8,793 bases of DNA from Arcobacter sp. Its GTDB lineage: Bacteria; Campylobacterota; Campylobacteria; Campylobacterales; Arcobacteraceae. The DNA lies in assembly GCA_016744485.1 (NCBI GenBank), contig JADGEG010000076.1, positions 1 through 8,793 on the forward strand. The letters are read 5' to 3'. The translations under genes were made by a program, and so were the position numbers. Shown piece by piece: positions 1 through 7,116 of this stretch. The notes beneath the pieces are model-generated. The model made no database searches. It saw only the letters and a program-made list of their open reading frames with translations, and was not told where the DNA came from. Every line of letters begins with the position of its first letter. Within the stretch, counting starts at the first letter, position 1.

Positions 1-1326
1 AGCATTTATATATGTTCCACTTTTTTCATAAAAAGAAGTAATAGGGATGGAAATATCTGATTTTTCAATAGTTAAACATTTATGTGAAAAAAATGAGATA
101 ACTTTTTTATCTTTTAATTTATAAATATTCGTATTAAAATAATTATTATCAAGTATAATCACTAAAGTAGAATAGTTAAGAAAATAAGTAAAAGAGTCTT
201 TATCGTAACTAATACCTAATTCTCTAAATGAAGCTTGATTTACTGACTTATCATTTGTTCTTAAATAATCATCTTGAAAACTTTCATCAAAATAAGTAGG
301 TGAATATCCTGAAATATTTGAATTTAATATTTTAGATATATTTTGAATATTGTACATTTCTTCATACGATAAATTTGGTCCTAAAAGAAATAATATTTTA
401 CTATTATTTTGTATTAAGTCATATATGTAAGAAATAGCCGTATCTAATGTATTAATCTCTAATTTTGATTTAATATCTAAAAATCTATTTTCATTTTGTT
501 CTTTATAAGATAATCTTCCCTCATCACATATAAAATAGCCATTAACTTCATCATTTCTTCTTGGTCGAAATCTAAAAATTTGATCATCTTTATATTTGTT
601 TTTTTTATGATCAACTATAATATTACATCCTTTTGAACATAAATTACAAATGGCATTAAAAGATTCTAAAAACCACACTCTTTGTTTAAATCTAAAATCT
701 TTACTAGTTAATGCTCCAACAGGACATAAATCAACTACATTCATAGCATAAGGGTTACTTAGTGGCATTCCAGGAAAAGTTCCTATTACAGAATGATCCG
801 TCCTATTTATTACAACTAATTCATTTGTTTTAGTAATATCAGAACAAAACCTTGTACATCTTGTACAAAGCACACATCTTTCTTGATCTAACATAACATT
901 AGAACCTAAATCAACTCTCTTTTTCTCATTATTTTTAAGTTCAAGGTTTATACGTGATTCATAAAAGCCACTTTGCATATAATAATCTTGTAATTTACAC
1001 TCACCTGCTTGATCACAAGTAGGACAATCAATTGGATGATTTAATAGTTCAAGCTCTAAAATATCACGTCTTACTTTTTCTATTTTTTCACCAACTGTTC
1101 TTACAATCATATTATTCTTAACTAAGGTATTACATGAAATTTGTGGTCTTTTTTGACCTTCAATTTCAACCATGCACATTCTACAGTTTCCATCTTTCCC
1201 TAAAGCTTGATGATAACAAAAATGAGGAATATTAATATCTTTATTTATCAAAACATCTATTAATAAAGAATTTTCTAATGCTTCAATTTGAACATCATTT
1301 ACTGATATCTTAACCATTTCACTCAT
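1..1326 (-). CDS. nuoG: NADH-quinone oxidoreductase subunit G, N-terminal 442 residues (3' end outside the window)
   Basis: NuoG is the large iron-sulfur subunit of the peripheral arm of complex I and passes electrons from NuoF/NuoE towards NuoI and NuoB. The frame is open from an ATG at 1326 to the left edge, so the molybdopterin-like C-terminal part is incomplete. Cluster ligands are visible in order: C37, C48, C51, C65 for [2Fe-2S] N1b; H97, C101, C104, C110 for N5 (one His ligand, typical spacing); C151, C154, C157, C201 for N4. A fourth set, C227-x2-C230-x3-C234-x32-C267, matches the N7 motif found in only some bacteria. The start follows a GGAG about 10 bases upstream and lies 34 bp after the gltA stop, which supports co-transcription with gltA. 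Residues after about 270 diverge and look poorly conserved, as is common in this subunit. Identification is secure; the only uncertainty is the missing end. Confidence 0.96.
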   Translation of the reverse strand, partial: MSEMVKISVNDVQIEALENSLLIDVLINKDINIPHFCYHQALGKDGNCRMCMVEIEGQKRPQISCNTLVKNNMIVRTVGEKIEKVRRDILELELLNHPIDCPTCDQAGECKLQDYYMQSGFYESRINLELKNNEKKRVDLGSNVMLDQERCVLCTRCTRFCSDITKTNELVVINRTDHSVIGTFPGMPLSNPYAMNVVDLCPVGALTSKDFRFKQRVWFLESFNAICNLCSKGCNIIVDHKKNKYKDDQIFRFRPRRNDEVNGYFICDEGRLSYKEQNENRFLDIKSKLEINTLDTAISYIYDLIQNNSKILFLLGPNLSYEEMYNIQNISKILNSNISGYSPTYFDESFQDDYLRTNDKSVNQASFRELGISYDKDSFTYFLNYSTLVIILDNNYFNTNIYKLKDKKVISFFSHKCLTIEKSDISIPITSFYEKSGTYINA

Positions 1327-1360
1327 TTGTTATAAACTCCTTTGTATACAAGTTGATATT

Positions 1361-2647
1361 TTATTTACCTGTATATAATTGTCTAGGTCGTGCTATCTTT
1401 GTTGTAGGGTCTTGTTTTAGTTCTGACCATTGTGTAATCCAACCAACAGTTCTACCTATTACAAAAATTGGTGTAAACATTTCAACTGGAATTCTAAGTG
1501 CTGTTAGAATAACACCTGAGTAAAAATCAATGTTTGGATATAAACCCCTGCTTTTAAAATAATCATCGCTTAAAGCAGCTTTTTCAACAGCAGCAGCAAT
1601 GTCCAATAACTTAGAGTCAAGATTTAACTCTTCTCTTAGTTTATCTTGTAGTTTTTTTAAACTCTCAGCTCTTGGATCTCTATTTTTATAAACTCTATGG
1701 CCAAATCCCATTAGTCTAAACGGATCATTTTTGTCTTTTGCTTTAGCTATATATGTATCAACATTTTTAATATCACCAATTAATCTTAATTGATCCATTA
1801 CTTTCTCATTTGCACCACCATGAGCAGAACCCCATAAAGCTGCAATTCCTGAAGCAATTGCCACATAAGGGTGAGCTTCTGTTGATGCTACATTTCGCAC
1901 TGTTGTTGTTGAAGCATTTTGTTCATGGTCAGCATGAAGTGTAAAAATTGCATCTAAAGCATCAACTTCAACTTGTTTTATTTCTTCATTTAATCCATTA
2001 CCCAAATTTTTCATTTTTCCACCTGGATAGGCTCTTAACATATACAAAAAGTTCTCAGTAAAATATCTATCTACATCTGGATAAATTAATGGAACACCAA
2101 TAGAATTTCTATAAGCCATGGCTGCAATTGTAGGCATTTTTGCTATAATTCTTCTTCTCATTTCTTTAAATTGATTTTCATCTTCTAAATTTAAATGTTC
2201 TTTATAAAATGTAGCAAGAGCCATAACAGCAGATCCTAAGGTTGCCATTGGGTGTGCATGATCTGGAAAAGCATCAAATAATCTAATTAAACCTTCATGA
2301 ACAAATGATCTGTGTCTAATTTCTAAATCAAAACCTTTTGATTCTTCTTTAGAAGGAAGCCTACCTCTCATTAACATATAACAAACATCTAAATAAGAAT
2401 GTTTGCCAGCTAAATCAGCTATATCATTACCTCTGTATTTTAATTCTGATTTCTCACCATCTATAAAAGTAATTTTTGATTCACAAGCTGCCGTTGAAGT
2501 ATAACCTGGATCATAAGTAAACATTCCTGTATCTTTGTAAAATGTACGAATGTCAACTACACTTGGACCTCTTGTTCCATCTAATATAGGATACTCATAG
2601 GATTTTCCATTTCGATTGTCTGTTAGAGTAAATGTGTCTTTTTTCAT
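1361..2647 (-). CDS. gltA: Citrate synthase (type II, GltA family)
   Basis: Condenses acetyl-CoA with oxaloacetate to give citrate and CoA, the entry step of the TCA cycle, in the cytoplasm. The 428-residue length fits the hexameric bacterial type II enzyme, including its N-terminal domain (FTYDPGYTSTA at 43-53 and the following ESKITFIDG stretch). The catalytic triad is clear: H276 in WGSAHGGAN, H317 in GFGHRVYKNRDPRA and D374 in NIDFYSG, matching E. coli H264, H305 and D362. HADHEQNAST at 238-247 and the C-terminal IARPRQLYTG are also typical. The segment TENFLYMLRAYP (197-208) resembles Campylobacterota enzymes as I recall them. The ATG at 2647 follows AAAGGAAG by about 5 bases and lies 15 bp after the nuoF stop. 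The gene sits between nuoF and nuoG on the same strand with no room for a separate terminator, so it is very likely an operon member. Type II enzymes are often inhibited by NADH; whether this one is cannot be read from the sequence. Confidence 0.97.
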   Translation of the reverse strand: MKKDTFTLTDNRNGKSYEYPILDGTRGPSVVDIRTFYKDTGMFTYDPGYTSTAACESKITFIDGEKSELKYRGNDIADLAGKHSYLDVCYMLMRGRLPSKEESKGFDLEIRHRSFVHEGLIRLFDAFPDHAHPMATLGSAVMALATFYKEHLNLEDENQFKEMRRRIIAKMPTIAAMAYRNSIGVPLIYPDVDRYFTENFLYMLRAYPGGKMKNLGNGLNEEIKQVEVDALDAIFTLHADHEQNASTTTVRNVASTEAHPYVAIASGIAALWGSAHGGANEKVMDQLRLIGDIKNVDTYIAKAKDKNDPFRLMGFGHRVYKNRDPRAESLKKLQDKLREELNLDSKLLDIAAAVEKAALSDDYFKSRGLYPNIDFYSGVILTALRIPVEMFTPIFVIGRTVGWITQWSELKQDPTTKIARPRQLYTGK

Positions 2648-2662
2648 AGTCTTCCTTTAAAT

Positions 2663-3913
2663 TTAATTTATTTTTAATTCTTTTACAAATTCATGTCTAA
2701 ATTTTTCTACAATACTTTTTATTATATCTTTAACAGCTGGTGCAAATACACAGATTGTTTTACCATTTAGTGTTTCACAAACATCTAAAATAGTGTCCAA
2801 TGATTTTTCATCTCCTTTTCCTTGAATAATATCTTTTAAAAGTTTATTAATCCAAGATGTTCCTTCTCTACAAGGTGTACATTGCCCACAAGATTCATGA
2901 TGATAAAATTCTATTAAGTTTTTAGCAACATCAACCATAGAAGTATCTTCATCGATTACTATCATACCACCTGTTCCTAAAGTTGAACCAATGTCCCACA
3001 TTGATTCATAATCTAATACAGCCTCGTGAACTTCTTTAGCAGTTAAAATAGGACAAGATGAACCTCCAGGGATAATAGCTTTTAACTTTTTTCCTTCTTG
3101 CATACCTCCACCAATATTATTTAAAAAGTCTATCATTTTATTCCCAAAAGCTAATTCATAAATGCCAGGGTTTTTAACAGCACCACTCATACCAAATAAC
3201 ATTGTTCCAGGTGAATTAGGAGTCCCATAAGCTTTGTATGATTCATAACCTTGATCAATAATAAAAGGAACAGTTGCAATCGTTTCTACATTATTAACAG
3301 TTGCAGGATTATCAAAAAACCATTCACATTCTTTTTTATGAGGTTTTAGTCGTGGATGACCACGTTTACCTTCAAGAGATTCAATAAGAGCAGATTTTTC
3401 ACCACAAATATATGCACCTCCACCCCTATGAACTCTTATATCAATTCTATAATCATTATCTAAAACTTGTTGTCCAATAATACCAGCTTCATAAGCTTCA
3501 TTTATAGCATCATTTACTCTATCAATAAAAAACTTATATTCACCTCTTATATAAATATAAGCATCATGAGAATTAATAGCATAACATGAACAAATAATAC
3601 CTTCAATTAATAAATGAGGATCATATTGGAAAATTTGTCTATCTTTAAAAGTACCTGGTTCACTCTCATCTCCATTTACTATTAAATAAGCAGGATTTGG
3701 ATGTTCTTCTGGCATTAAAAGCCATTTTGAACCACAAGGAGCTCCACCTCCACCTTTACCTCTTAATCCTGATTTTACAACTTCATCAATAATCTCATCA
3801 GGTTTTTTGGAAAAAAGTTTTTTAAGTGAAGAGTATCTACCATGTTGTTTTGCAACTTCTAAAGTATGGGAGTTTGGAATGTCAAAATTTTTACTAACAA
3901 CTTTTACTAGCAT
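2663..3913 (-). CDS. nuoF: NADH-quinone oxidoreductase subunit F (FMN and N3 cluster) with an altered nucleotide pocket
   Basis: NuoF is the 51-kDa-type flavoprotein of complex I. It takes hydride from the nucleotide onto FMN and passes electrons to cluster N3. At 416 residues it is slightly shorter than the E. coli protein (445), mostly at the C-terminus. The glycine-rich flavin loop SGLRGKGGGG (48-57), NGDESEPGTFKDR (80-92), YICGE (168-172) and NNVET (207-211) are all present. The N3 ligands are C342, C345, C348 (ESCGQCTPCREG) and C388, with the usual x39 spacing. Odd features: A58 replaces the aromatic residue after the glycine loop (E. coli F67), K173 replaces the second glutamate of GEE (E. 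coli E183), and the usual KPPFPA is KPHKKE at 190-195, which puts K193 at the F203 position. Flavin and cluster binding therefore look normal while NADH recognition looks changed. The ATG overlaps the end of nuoE by 7 bp and has AAAGGAA about 9 bases upstream. Family assignment is secure; the substrate is uncertain. Confidence 0.96.
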   Translation of the reverse strand: MLVKVVSKNFDIPNSHTLEVAKQHGRYSSLKKLFSKKPDEIIDEVVKSGLRGKGGGGAPCGSKWLLMPEEHPNPAYLIVNGDESEPGTFKDRQIFQYDPHLLIEGIICSCYAINSHDAYIYIRGEYKFFIDRVNDAINEAYEAGIIGQQVLDNDYRIDIRVHRGGGAYICGEKSALIESLEGKRGHPRLKPHKKECEWFFDNPATVNNVETIATVPFIIDQGYESYKAYGTPNSPGTMLFGMSGAVKNPGIYELAFGNKMIDFLNNIGGGMQEGKKLKAIIPGGSSCPILTAKEVHEAVLDYESMWDIGSTLGTGGMIVIDEDTSMVDVAKNLIEFYHHESCGQCTPCREGTSWINKLLKDIIQGKGDEKSLDTILDVCETLNGKTICVFAPAVKDIIKSIVEKFRHEFVKELKIN

Positions 3914-4389
3914 GATTTACATTCCTTTATAAGTTTTTCTAAAGAATTTATATTCTGGTTTTCATGATAAACTCCATTTAATGCAAACATAGGCGCACCA
4001 CCACAAGCTCCTAAGCATTCTACTTCACTTAAATGAAATTTACCATCTTTGCTAGTTTCTCCAGGTTTTATACCAATAGTATCTTTAATAAACTTTTTAA
4101 GTTCTCTTGAACCTCTTAACATACAAGATAAAGTTTTACATAACTCTATATGATAAGTTCCTATTGGTTTTAAATTAAACATAGTATAAAATGTAGCAAA
4201 ACTATAAACTTCAGCAGGTGATTTGTTTAATCTTTTTGCAATGTAAATCATAGCTTCGGGACTAATCCATCTTATTTGTTCTTGTACTAACCATAAAGCA
4301 GGCAATAAGACACAGTTTGAATTTGGATATTTTTTTAAATGTTTTTGAAATTTTTCTTCATTTTCTTTTGTATATTCAAAATTTTTCAT
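3907..4389 (-). CDS. nuoE: NADH-quinone oxidoreductase subunit E (24-kDa type, [2Fe-2S] N1a)
   Basis: Small iron-sulfur subunit of the electron-input module of complex I, bound to NuoF. The thioredoxin-like [2Fe-2S] domain carries the N1a ligands C84-x4-C89 and C125-x3-C129 (motifs CKTLSC and ECLGACGGAP), and the helical N-terminal part contains SPAEVYSFATFY (57-68), typical of the family. The length of 160 residues is normal. The ATG at 4389 shares one base with the nuoCD stop (TAATG) and has GGGGAG about 11 bases upstream. The 3' end overlaps nuoF by 7 bp, which fits coupled translation of the two partner subunits. An unusual detail is the extreme C-terminus, ECKSC, which gives a CxxC pair (C157, C160) beyond the normal cluster ligands. 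The presence of real NuoE and NuoF is notable because Campylobacter and Helicobacter are known to lack both and carry unrelated proteins in their place. Confidence 0.96.
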   Translation of the reverse strand: MKNFEYTKENEEKFQKHLKKYPNSNCVLLPALWLVQEQIRWISPEAMIYIAKRLNKSPAEVYSFATFYTMFNLKPIGTYHIELCKTLSCMLRGSRELKKFIKDTIGIKPGETSKDGKFHLSEVECLGACGGAPMFALNGVYHENQNINSLEKLIKECKSC

Positions 4390-6023
4390 TATCTATCAAA
4401 CTCCCCTGCAATAAAATTCATACTAGCCATAGTAACAACACTATCTGCTAACATTGAATTTGTAACTATTTTAGAATAAGCTGCAAGTGCATAAAAACAT
4501 GGTGGTCGACATTTAATTTTATAGGGTTTACCAGAACCATCACTAATAACATAAAAACCAAGTTCTCCATTACCTGCTTCAGTGGCACTATAATATTCCC
4601 CCTTAGGCACTTTAATACCTTCAAATGTAAGTTTAAATTGATTCATTAAACCTTCAATATTACCATATACATTTTTTTTGTGTGGTAATATGATATCTGG
4701 TCTGTCTACATTTATAGCCCCATTTGGTAATTCTTTCATTGCTTGTTTAATGATTTTTATACTTTGTCTCATTTCTTCAAATCTAAGCATAACTCTATCA
4801 TATACATCACCACAAGAACCAACAACAACATCAAAATCAAAATTTTCATAACCATAATATGGCTTATCTTTTCTTATATCATAAGCAATTCCAGATGCTC
4901 TTAAATTTGGTCCAGTTATTCCTGCATCTAGTGCAAATTTAGAGTCAATGACCCCTACATTTTGAGTTCTATCTAAAAATATTTTATTATGCTCTATTAA
5001 AGACAAAGAATCATGTATCGCAGTTTCAACTTCTTTTAAAACTTCACTTAAATCATGAGCAAAACCATCATATAAATCAAATTCTAAACCCCCAATTTTA
5101 GTATAAGTATTTGTAAGTCTAGCACCTGTTAGTTTTGAAAGTAAATCATAAGCTTTATCTCTTGGTGCAAATAAATACCAAAAATTTGTAAGTCCTCCTA
5201 AATCAACTAAATTAGCACCATTACATACTAAATGATCCATGATTCTATTTAATTCACCTATAATTATTCTAATAAATTTAGCCCGTGGAGTTATATCTAT
5301 GTCTAACATTTCTTCAATTGTTTTACAATAACCAATATTATTTAAAATTGCCGAACAATAATTAAGTCTATCTGTATAAGGTACAATTTGTGAGTAGGTA
5401 TGAGTTTCGCAGGATTTTTCAAAACCTCTATGTAAATATCCTATTTCTGTTACACAGGCTTTTATACTCTCACCTTCCATGGCAACAAAGTTTCTTATAG
5501 TTCCATGTGAAGCTGGATGAGAAGGACCCACATTTAAGAACATTAATTCTTCAAGTTCTTGTTCATCATATCCGTAAGATTTTAATAAAGGAGTCATTTC
5601 ATCCATTAAATCTTCAGTATGTGTACACAGTTGACCTTTAGTAATTTCGTAATCTTTTCTTAAAGGGTAACCAACAAACTGATGATGATTTAAAACTCTT
5701 TTTAAATTTGGATGATTTATAAAAGAAATACCATATTGATCAAAGGCTTCTCTTTCTGCCCAATTAGCTGAATAAAATAAATCATATATTGAGGTAACTG
5801 CTAGTTTATCATCATCTATAAATGCCTTTATTATTAAATACTTTTTAAAATCTTTATGTCGTAATATATAAACTATTGCAAATCTACTTTGTGTTACATC
5901 TGGATATTCTAAATAATCAATTACTGTTATATCTAATAAAATATTATAATCATCTTCGTTTTTAAGTTTTGTAATAGTATCTCTTATTTCAATAGGCTTA
6001 ATAAGCATATCACTTTTAAGCAT
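4389..6023 (-). CDS. nuoCD: NADH-quinone oxidoreductase fused subunit C/D
   Basis: A single 544-residue protein joins the 30-kDa-type NuoC (about residues 1-150) to the 49-kDa-type NuoD (about 160-544), part of the connecting arm of complex I. The NuoC signature is NWAEREAFDQYGI (87-99) followed by GYPLRKDYE (118-126). In the NuoD part the quinone-site loop is GPSHPASHG (166-174, with H169 and H173), followed by IGYLHRG (194-200) and the tyrosine Y222 in DRLNY, which is more often DRLDY. D274 in NLVDLGG matches the aspartate thought to pair with the quinone-site histidine. GDVYDRVMLRFEEMRQS (405-421) and the terminal GEFDR are also family hallmarks. The protein is shorter than E. coli NuoCD (about 600 residues), mainly in the NuoC half. 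The ATG at 6023 has AAAGGAA about 8 bases upstream and overlaps nuoB by 8 bp; M6 is a possible alternative start. The fusion is unbroken, with no stop or frameshift between the halves. Confidence 0.96.
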   Translation of the reverse strand: MLKSDMLIKPIEIRDTITKLKNEDDYNILLDITVIDYLEYPDVTQSRFAIVYILRHKDFKKYLIIKAFIDDDKLAVTSIYDLFYSANWAEREAFDQYGISFINHPNLKRVLNHHQFVGYPLRKDYEITKGQLCTHTEDLMDEMTPLLKSYGYDEQELEELMFLNVGPSHPASHGTIRNFVAMEGESIKACVTEIGYLHRGFEKSCETHTYSQIVPYTDRLNYCSAILNNIGYCKTIEEMLDIDITPRAKFIRIIIGELNRIMDHLVCNGANLVDLGGLTNFWYLFAPRDKAYDLLSKLTGARLTNTYTKIGGLEFDLYDGFAHDLSEVLKEVETAIHDSLSLIEHNKIFLDRTQNVGVIDSKFALDAGITGPNLRASGIAYDIRKDKPYYGYENFDFDVVVGSCGDVYDRVMLRFEEMRQSIKIIKQAMKELPNGAINVDRPDIILPHKKNVYGNIEGLMNQFKLTFEGIKVPKGEYYSATEAGNGELGFYVISDGSGKPYKIKCRPPCFYALAAYSKIVTNSMLADSVVTMASMNFIAGEFDR

Positions 6024-6531
6024 CTAATATTCCTTTATATTTTTTTACTCTATCAACTAATATCGAATCATTTTGTGCCTTTTTTTGTATATTCATAATA
6101 GCATCTAATACAGCTTCAGGTCTTGGTGGACAACCTGAGACATACTCATCAACGGGAATAATTTCATCAATTCCTTGTAAAGTAGTATAATTATCATAAA
6201 AACCGCCACTACAAGCACATGCTCCCATAGATATAACCCACTTTGGTTCACACATTTGATCGTATATTTTTTTTAAAATAGGAGCTTGTTTATAAGATAT
6301 CGTTCCTGCAACTATTAATAAGTCTGCTTGTCGTGGTGAAAATCTTACAACCTCTGCCCCAAACCTTGATATGTCATATTTAGAAGCAGCTATGCTCATA
6401 AATTCAATTCCACAACAAGCTGTTCCAAAAACCATAGGCCATAAAGAATAAGATCTTGACCAGTTAACTGCTTCATCAAGTCTAGTCGTAACTATTGTGT
6501 CACCTAACCCAGCCTCTACTCCTAATCCCAT
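6016..6531 (-). CDS. nuoB: NADH-quinone oxidoreductase subunit B (cluster N2)
   Basis: NuoB carries [4Fe-4S] cluster N2, the last electron carrier before quinone, at the joint between the connecting and membrane arms. The 171-residue protein shows the tandem cysteines C39-C40 (GTACCGIEF), C105 in MGACACSGG and C134 in SGCPPRPE, the four N2 ligands. C107 is an extra cysteine at a position that is often Asn or Ser. The segment RFGAEVVRFSPRQADLLIVAG (56-76) is closer to the mainstream bacterial form than to the Campylobacter NuoB I remember (RFGTIFRASPRHSEVMIIAG), which hints at a different origin for this locus. The start ATG at 6531 lies inside the last codons of nuoA (10-bp overlap) and has AAGG about 8 bases upstream. 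The 3' end overlaps nuoCD by 8 bp. Identification is secure. Confidence 0.97.
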   Translation of the reverse strand: MGLGVEAGLGDTIVTTRLDEAVNWSRSYSLWPMVFGTACCGIEFMSIAASKYDISRFGAEVVRFSPRQADLLIVAGTISYKQAPILKKIYDQMCEPKWVISMGACACSGGFYDNYTTLQGIDEIIPVDEYVSGCPPRPEAVLDAIMNIQKKAQNDSILVDRVKKYKGILDA

Positions 6532-6884
6532 GATAATGCCTTTTTTTTGTAAATATATATTAAACCTGAAAATAATAATCCCATAAACATGAACATTTCA
6601 AATAAACCAAAATATCCAAGCTCTTTTATATTAACTGCCCAAGGAAACATAAAAATAATTTCTACATCAAATAAAACAAATAAAATTGCTACTAGATAAA
6701 ATTTAATAGAAAATCTTATATTTGTATTTCCAATTGGATTAGAAACACCACTTTCATAAACAGTATTTTTTAGTTTATTGTTTTTATTGTTTGGTCCTAC
6801 AAATTTTGACAATAAAAATAAAGCTACGAGTGAGAAACCAATTATGACAAATATAATAGAGGATAATACTAGTTGTGTTGACAT
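6522..6884 (-). CDS. nuoA: NADH-quinone oxidoreductase subunit A (membrane subunit)
   Basis: Small membrane subunit of complex I next to the quinone cavity, homologous to mitochondrial ND3. The 120-residue protein has three likely membrane helices at about 5-27, 61-81 and 92-112. Between helices 1 and 2 lies the flexible loop with YESG (43-46), where many homologues have YECG, so the loop cysteine known from ND3 is serine here. The second helix contains KFYLVAILFVLFDVEIIF (61-78) with the conserved acidic pair D73 and E75. This is the first gene of the operon: 232 bp of non-coding DNA precede it and a TATAAT box lies 27 bp before the start. The Shine-Dalgarno is weak (GGA, six bases before the ATG). 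The gene overlaps nuoB by 10 bp. Identification is secure. Confidence 0.96.
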   Translation of the reverse strand: MSTQLVLSSIIFVIIGFSLVALFLLSKFVGPNNKNNKLKNTVYESGVSNPIGNTNIRFSIKFYLVAILFVLFDVEIIFMFPWAVNIKELGYFGLFEMFMFMGLLFSGLIYIYKKKALSWD

Positions 6885-6911
6885 AAAAAATCCATATGTT
6901 AAATTAAAGAT

Positions 6912-6917
6912 ATTATA
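6912..6917 (-). promoter_or_regulatory. Probable -10 box of the nuo operon promoter
   Basis: Reading on the minus strand, a perfect TATAAT lies within CTTATAGTATAATATC, 27 bp before the nuoA ATG, which would give a leader of about 20 bases. I see no good TTGACA-like -35 at 16-18 bp spacing; this is usual for Campylobacterota sigma-70 promoters, which rely on the -10 and upstream T-rich periodicity. It is the only strong -10 match close to nuoA. Evidence is sequence match and position only. Confidence 0.5.
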
Positions 6918-7116
6918 CTATAAGTTTGATACATTAATATAGCGAAATGTCATTTTAGCTTAAGTAGTATTTTAAAGTGTGAATAAATGTAATGTATTTA
7001 AATAAAAACTGTTCTAAGAAAGCTTCTTTAATAATATAATTAGTTTTTTGCATACTTAAAAGCTTTAATGCATTCTTTTATATTTAGATTGTTTATTATT
7101 ACTCAATAATTAAGTA
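6918..7116. other. AT-rich intergenic region between patB and nuoA, upstream part
   Basis: No reading frame here looks coding on either strand. It contains several AT-rich palindromes: TATTTAAATA (6995-7004), a hairpin at 7016-7028 and a longer inverted repeat at 7049-7072 with outer arms TGCAT/ATGCA and an inner AAAGCTTT. It must hold the end of the patB transcript and the upstream control of the nuo operon. None of the repeats matches a regulator site I can name. Confidence 0.5.
7004..7028 (-). terminator. Weak candidate terminator after patB
   Basis: On the minus strand AAGAA-GCT-TTCTT (7028 to 7016) could form a five-pair hairpin, and a run of five T follows at 7008-7004, about seven bases past the stem. 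The stem is short and AT-rich and the spacing is poor, so this is a weak call. The larger repeat at 7049-7072 is followed by A on this strand, not T, and does not look like a terminator for patB. Confidence 0.2.

Noticed and set aside
2663..4389. The possibility that the two genes after nuoCD are the NuoX/NuoY-type replacements known from Campylobacter and Helicobacter.
   Set aside because: Both carry complete canonical motifs: N1a cysteines in one, and FMN-loop and N3 cysteines in the other. They are true NuoE and NuoF.
4389..6023. A possible missed stop or frameshift that artificially joins nuoC and nuoD.
   Set aside because: The frame is continuous through a normal linker (about 127-160), both halves are colinear with E. 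coli NuoCD, and no ribosome site plus start is evident at the NuoD boundary.
7049..7072. The TGCAT...ATGCA repeat as the intrinsic terminator of patB.
   Set aside because: On the minus strand it is followed by A residues, not T, and the outer arms and the inner AAAGCTTT palindrome are not centred on the same point, so no stable continuous stem forms.
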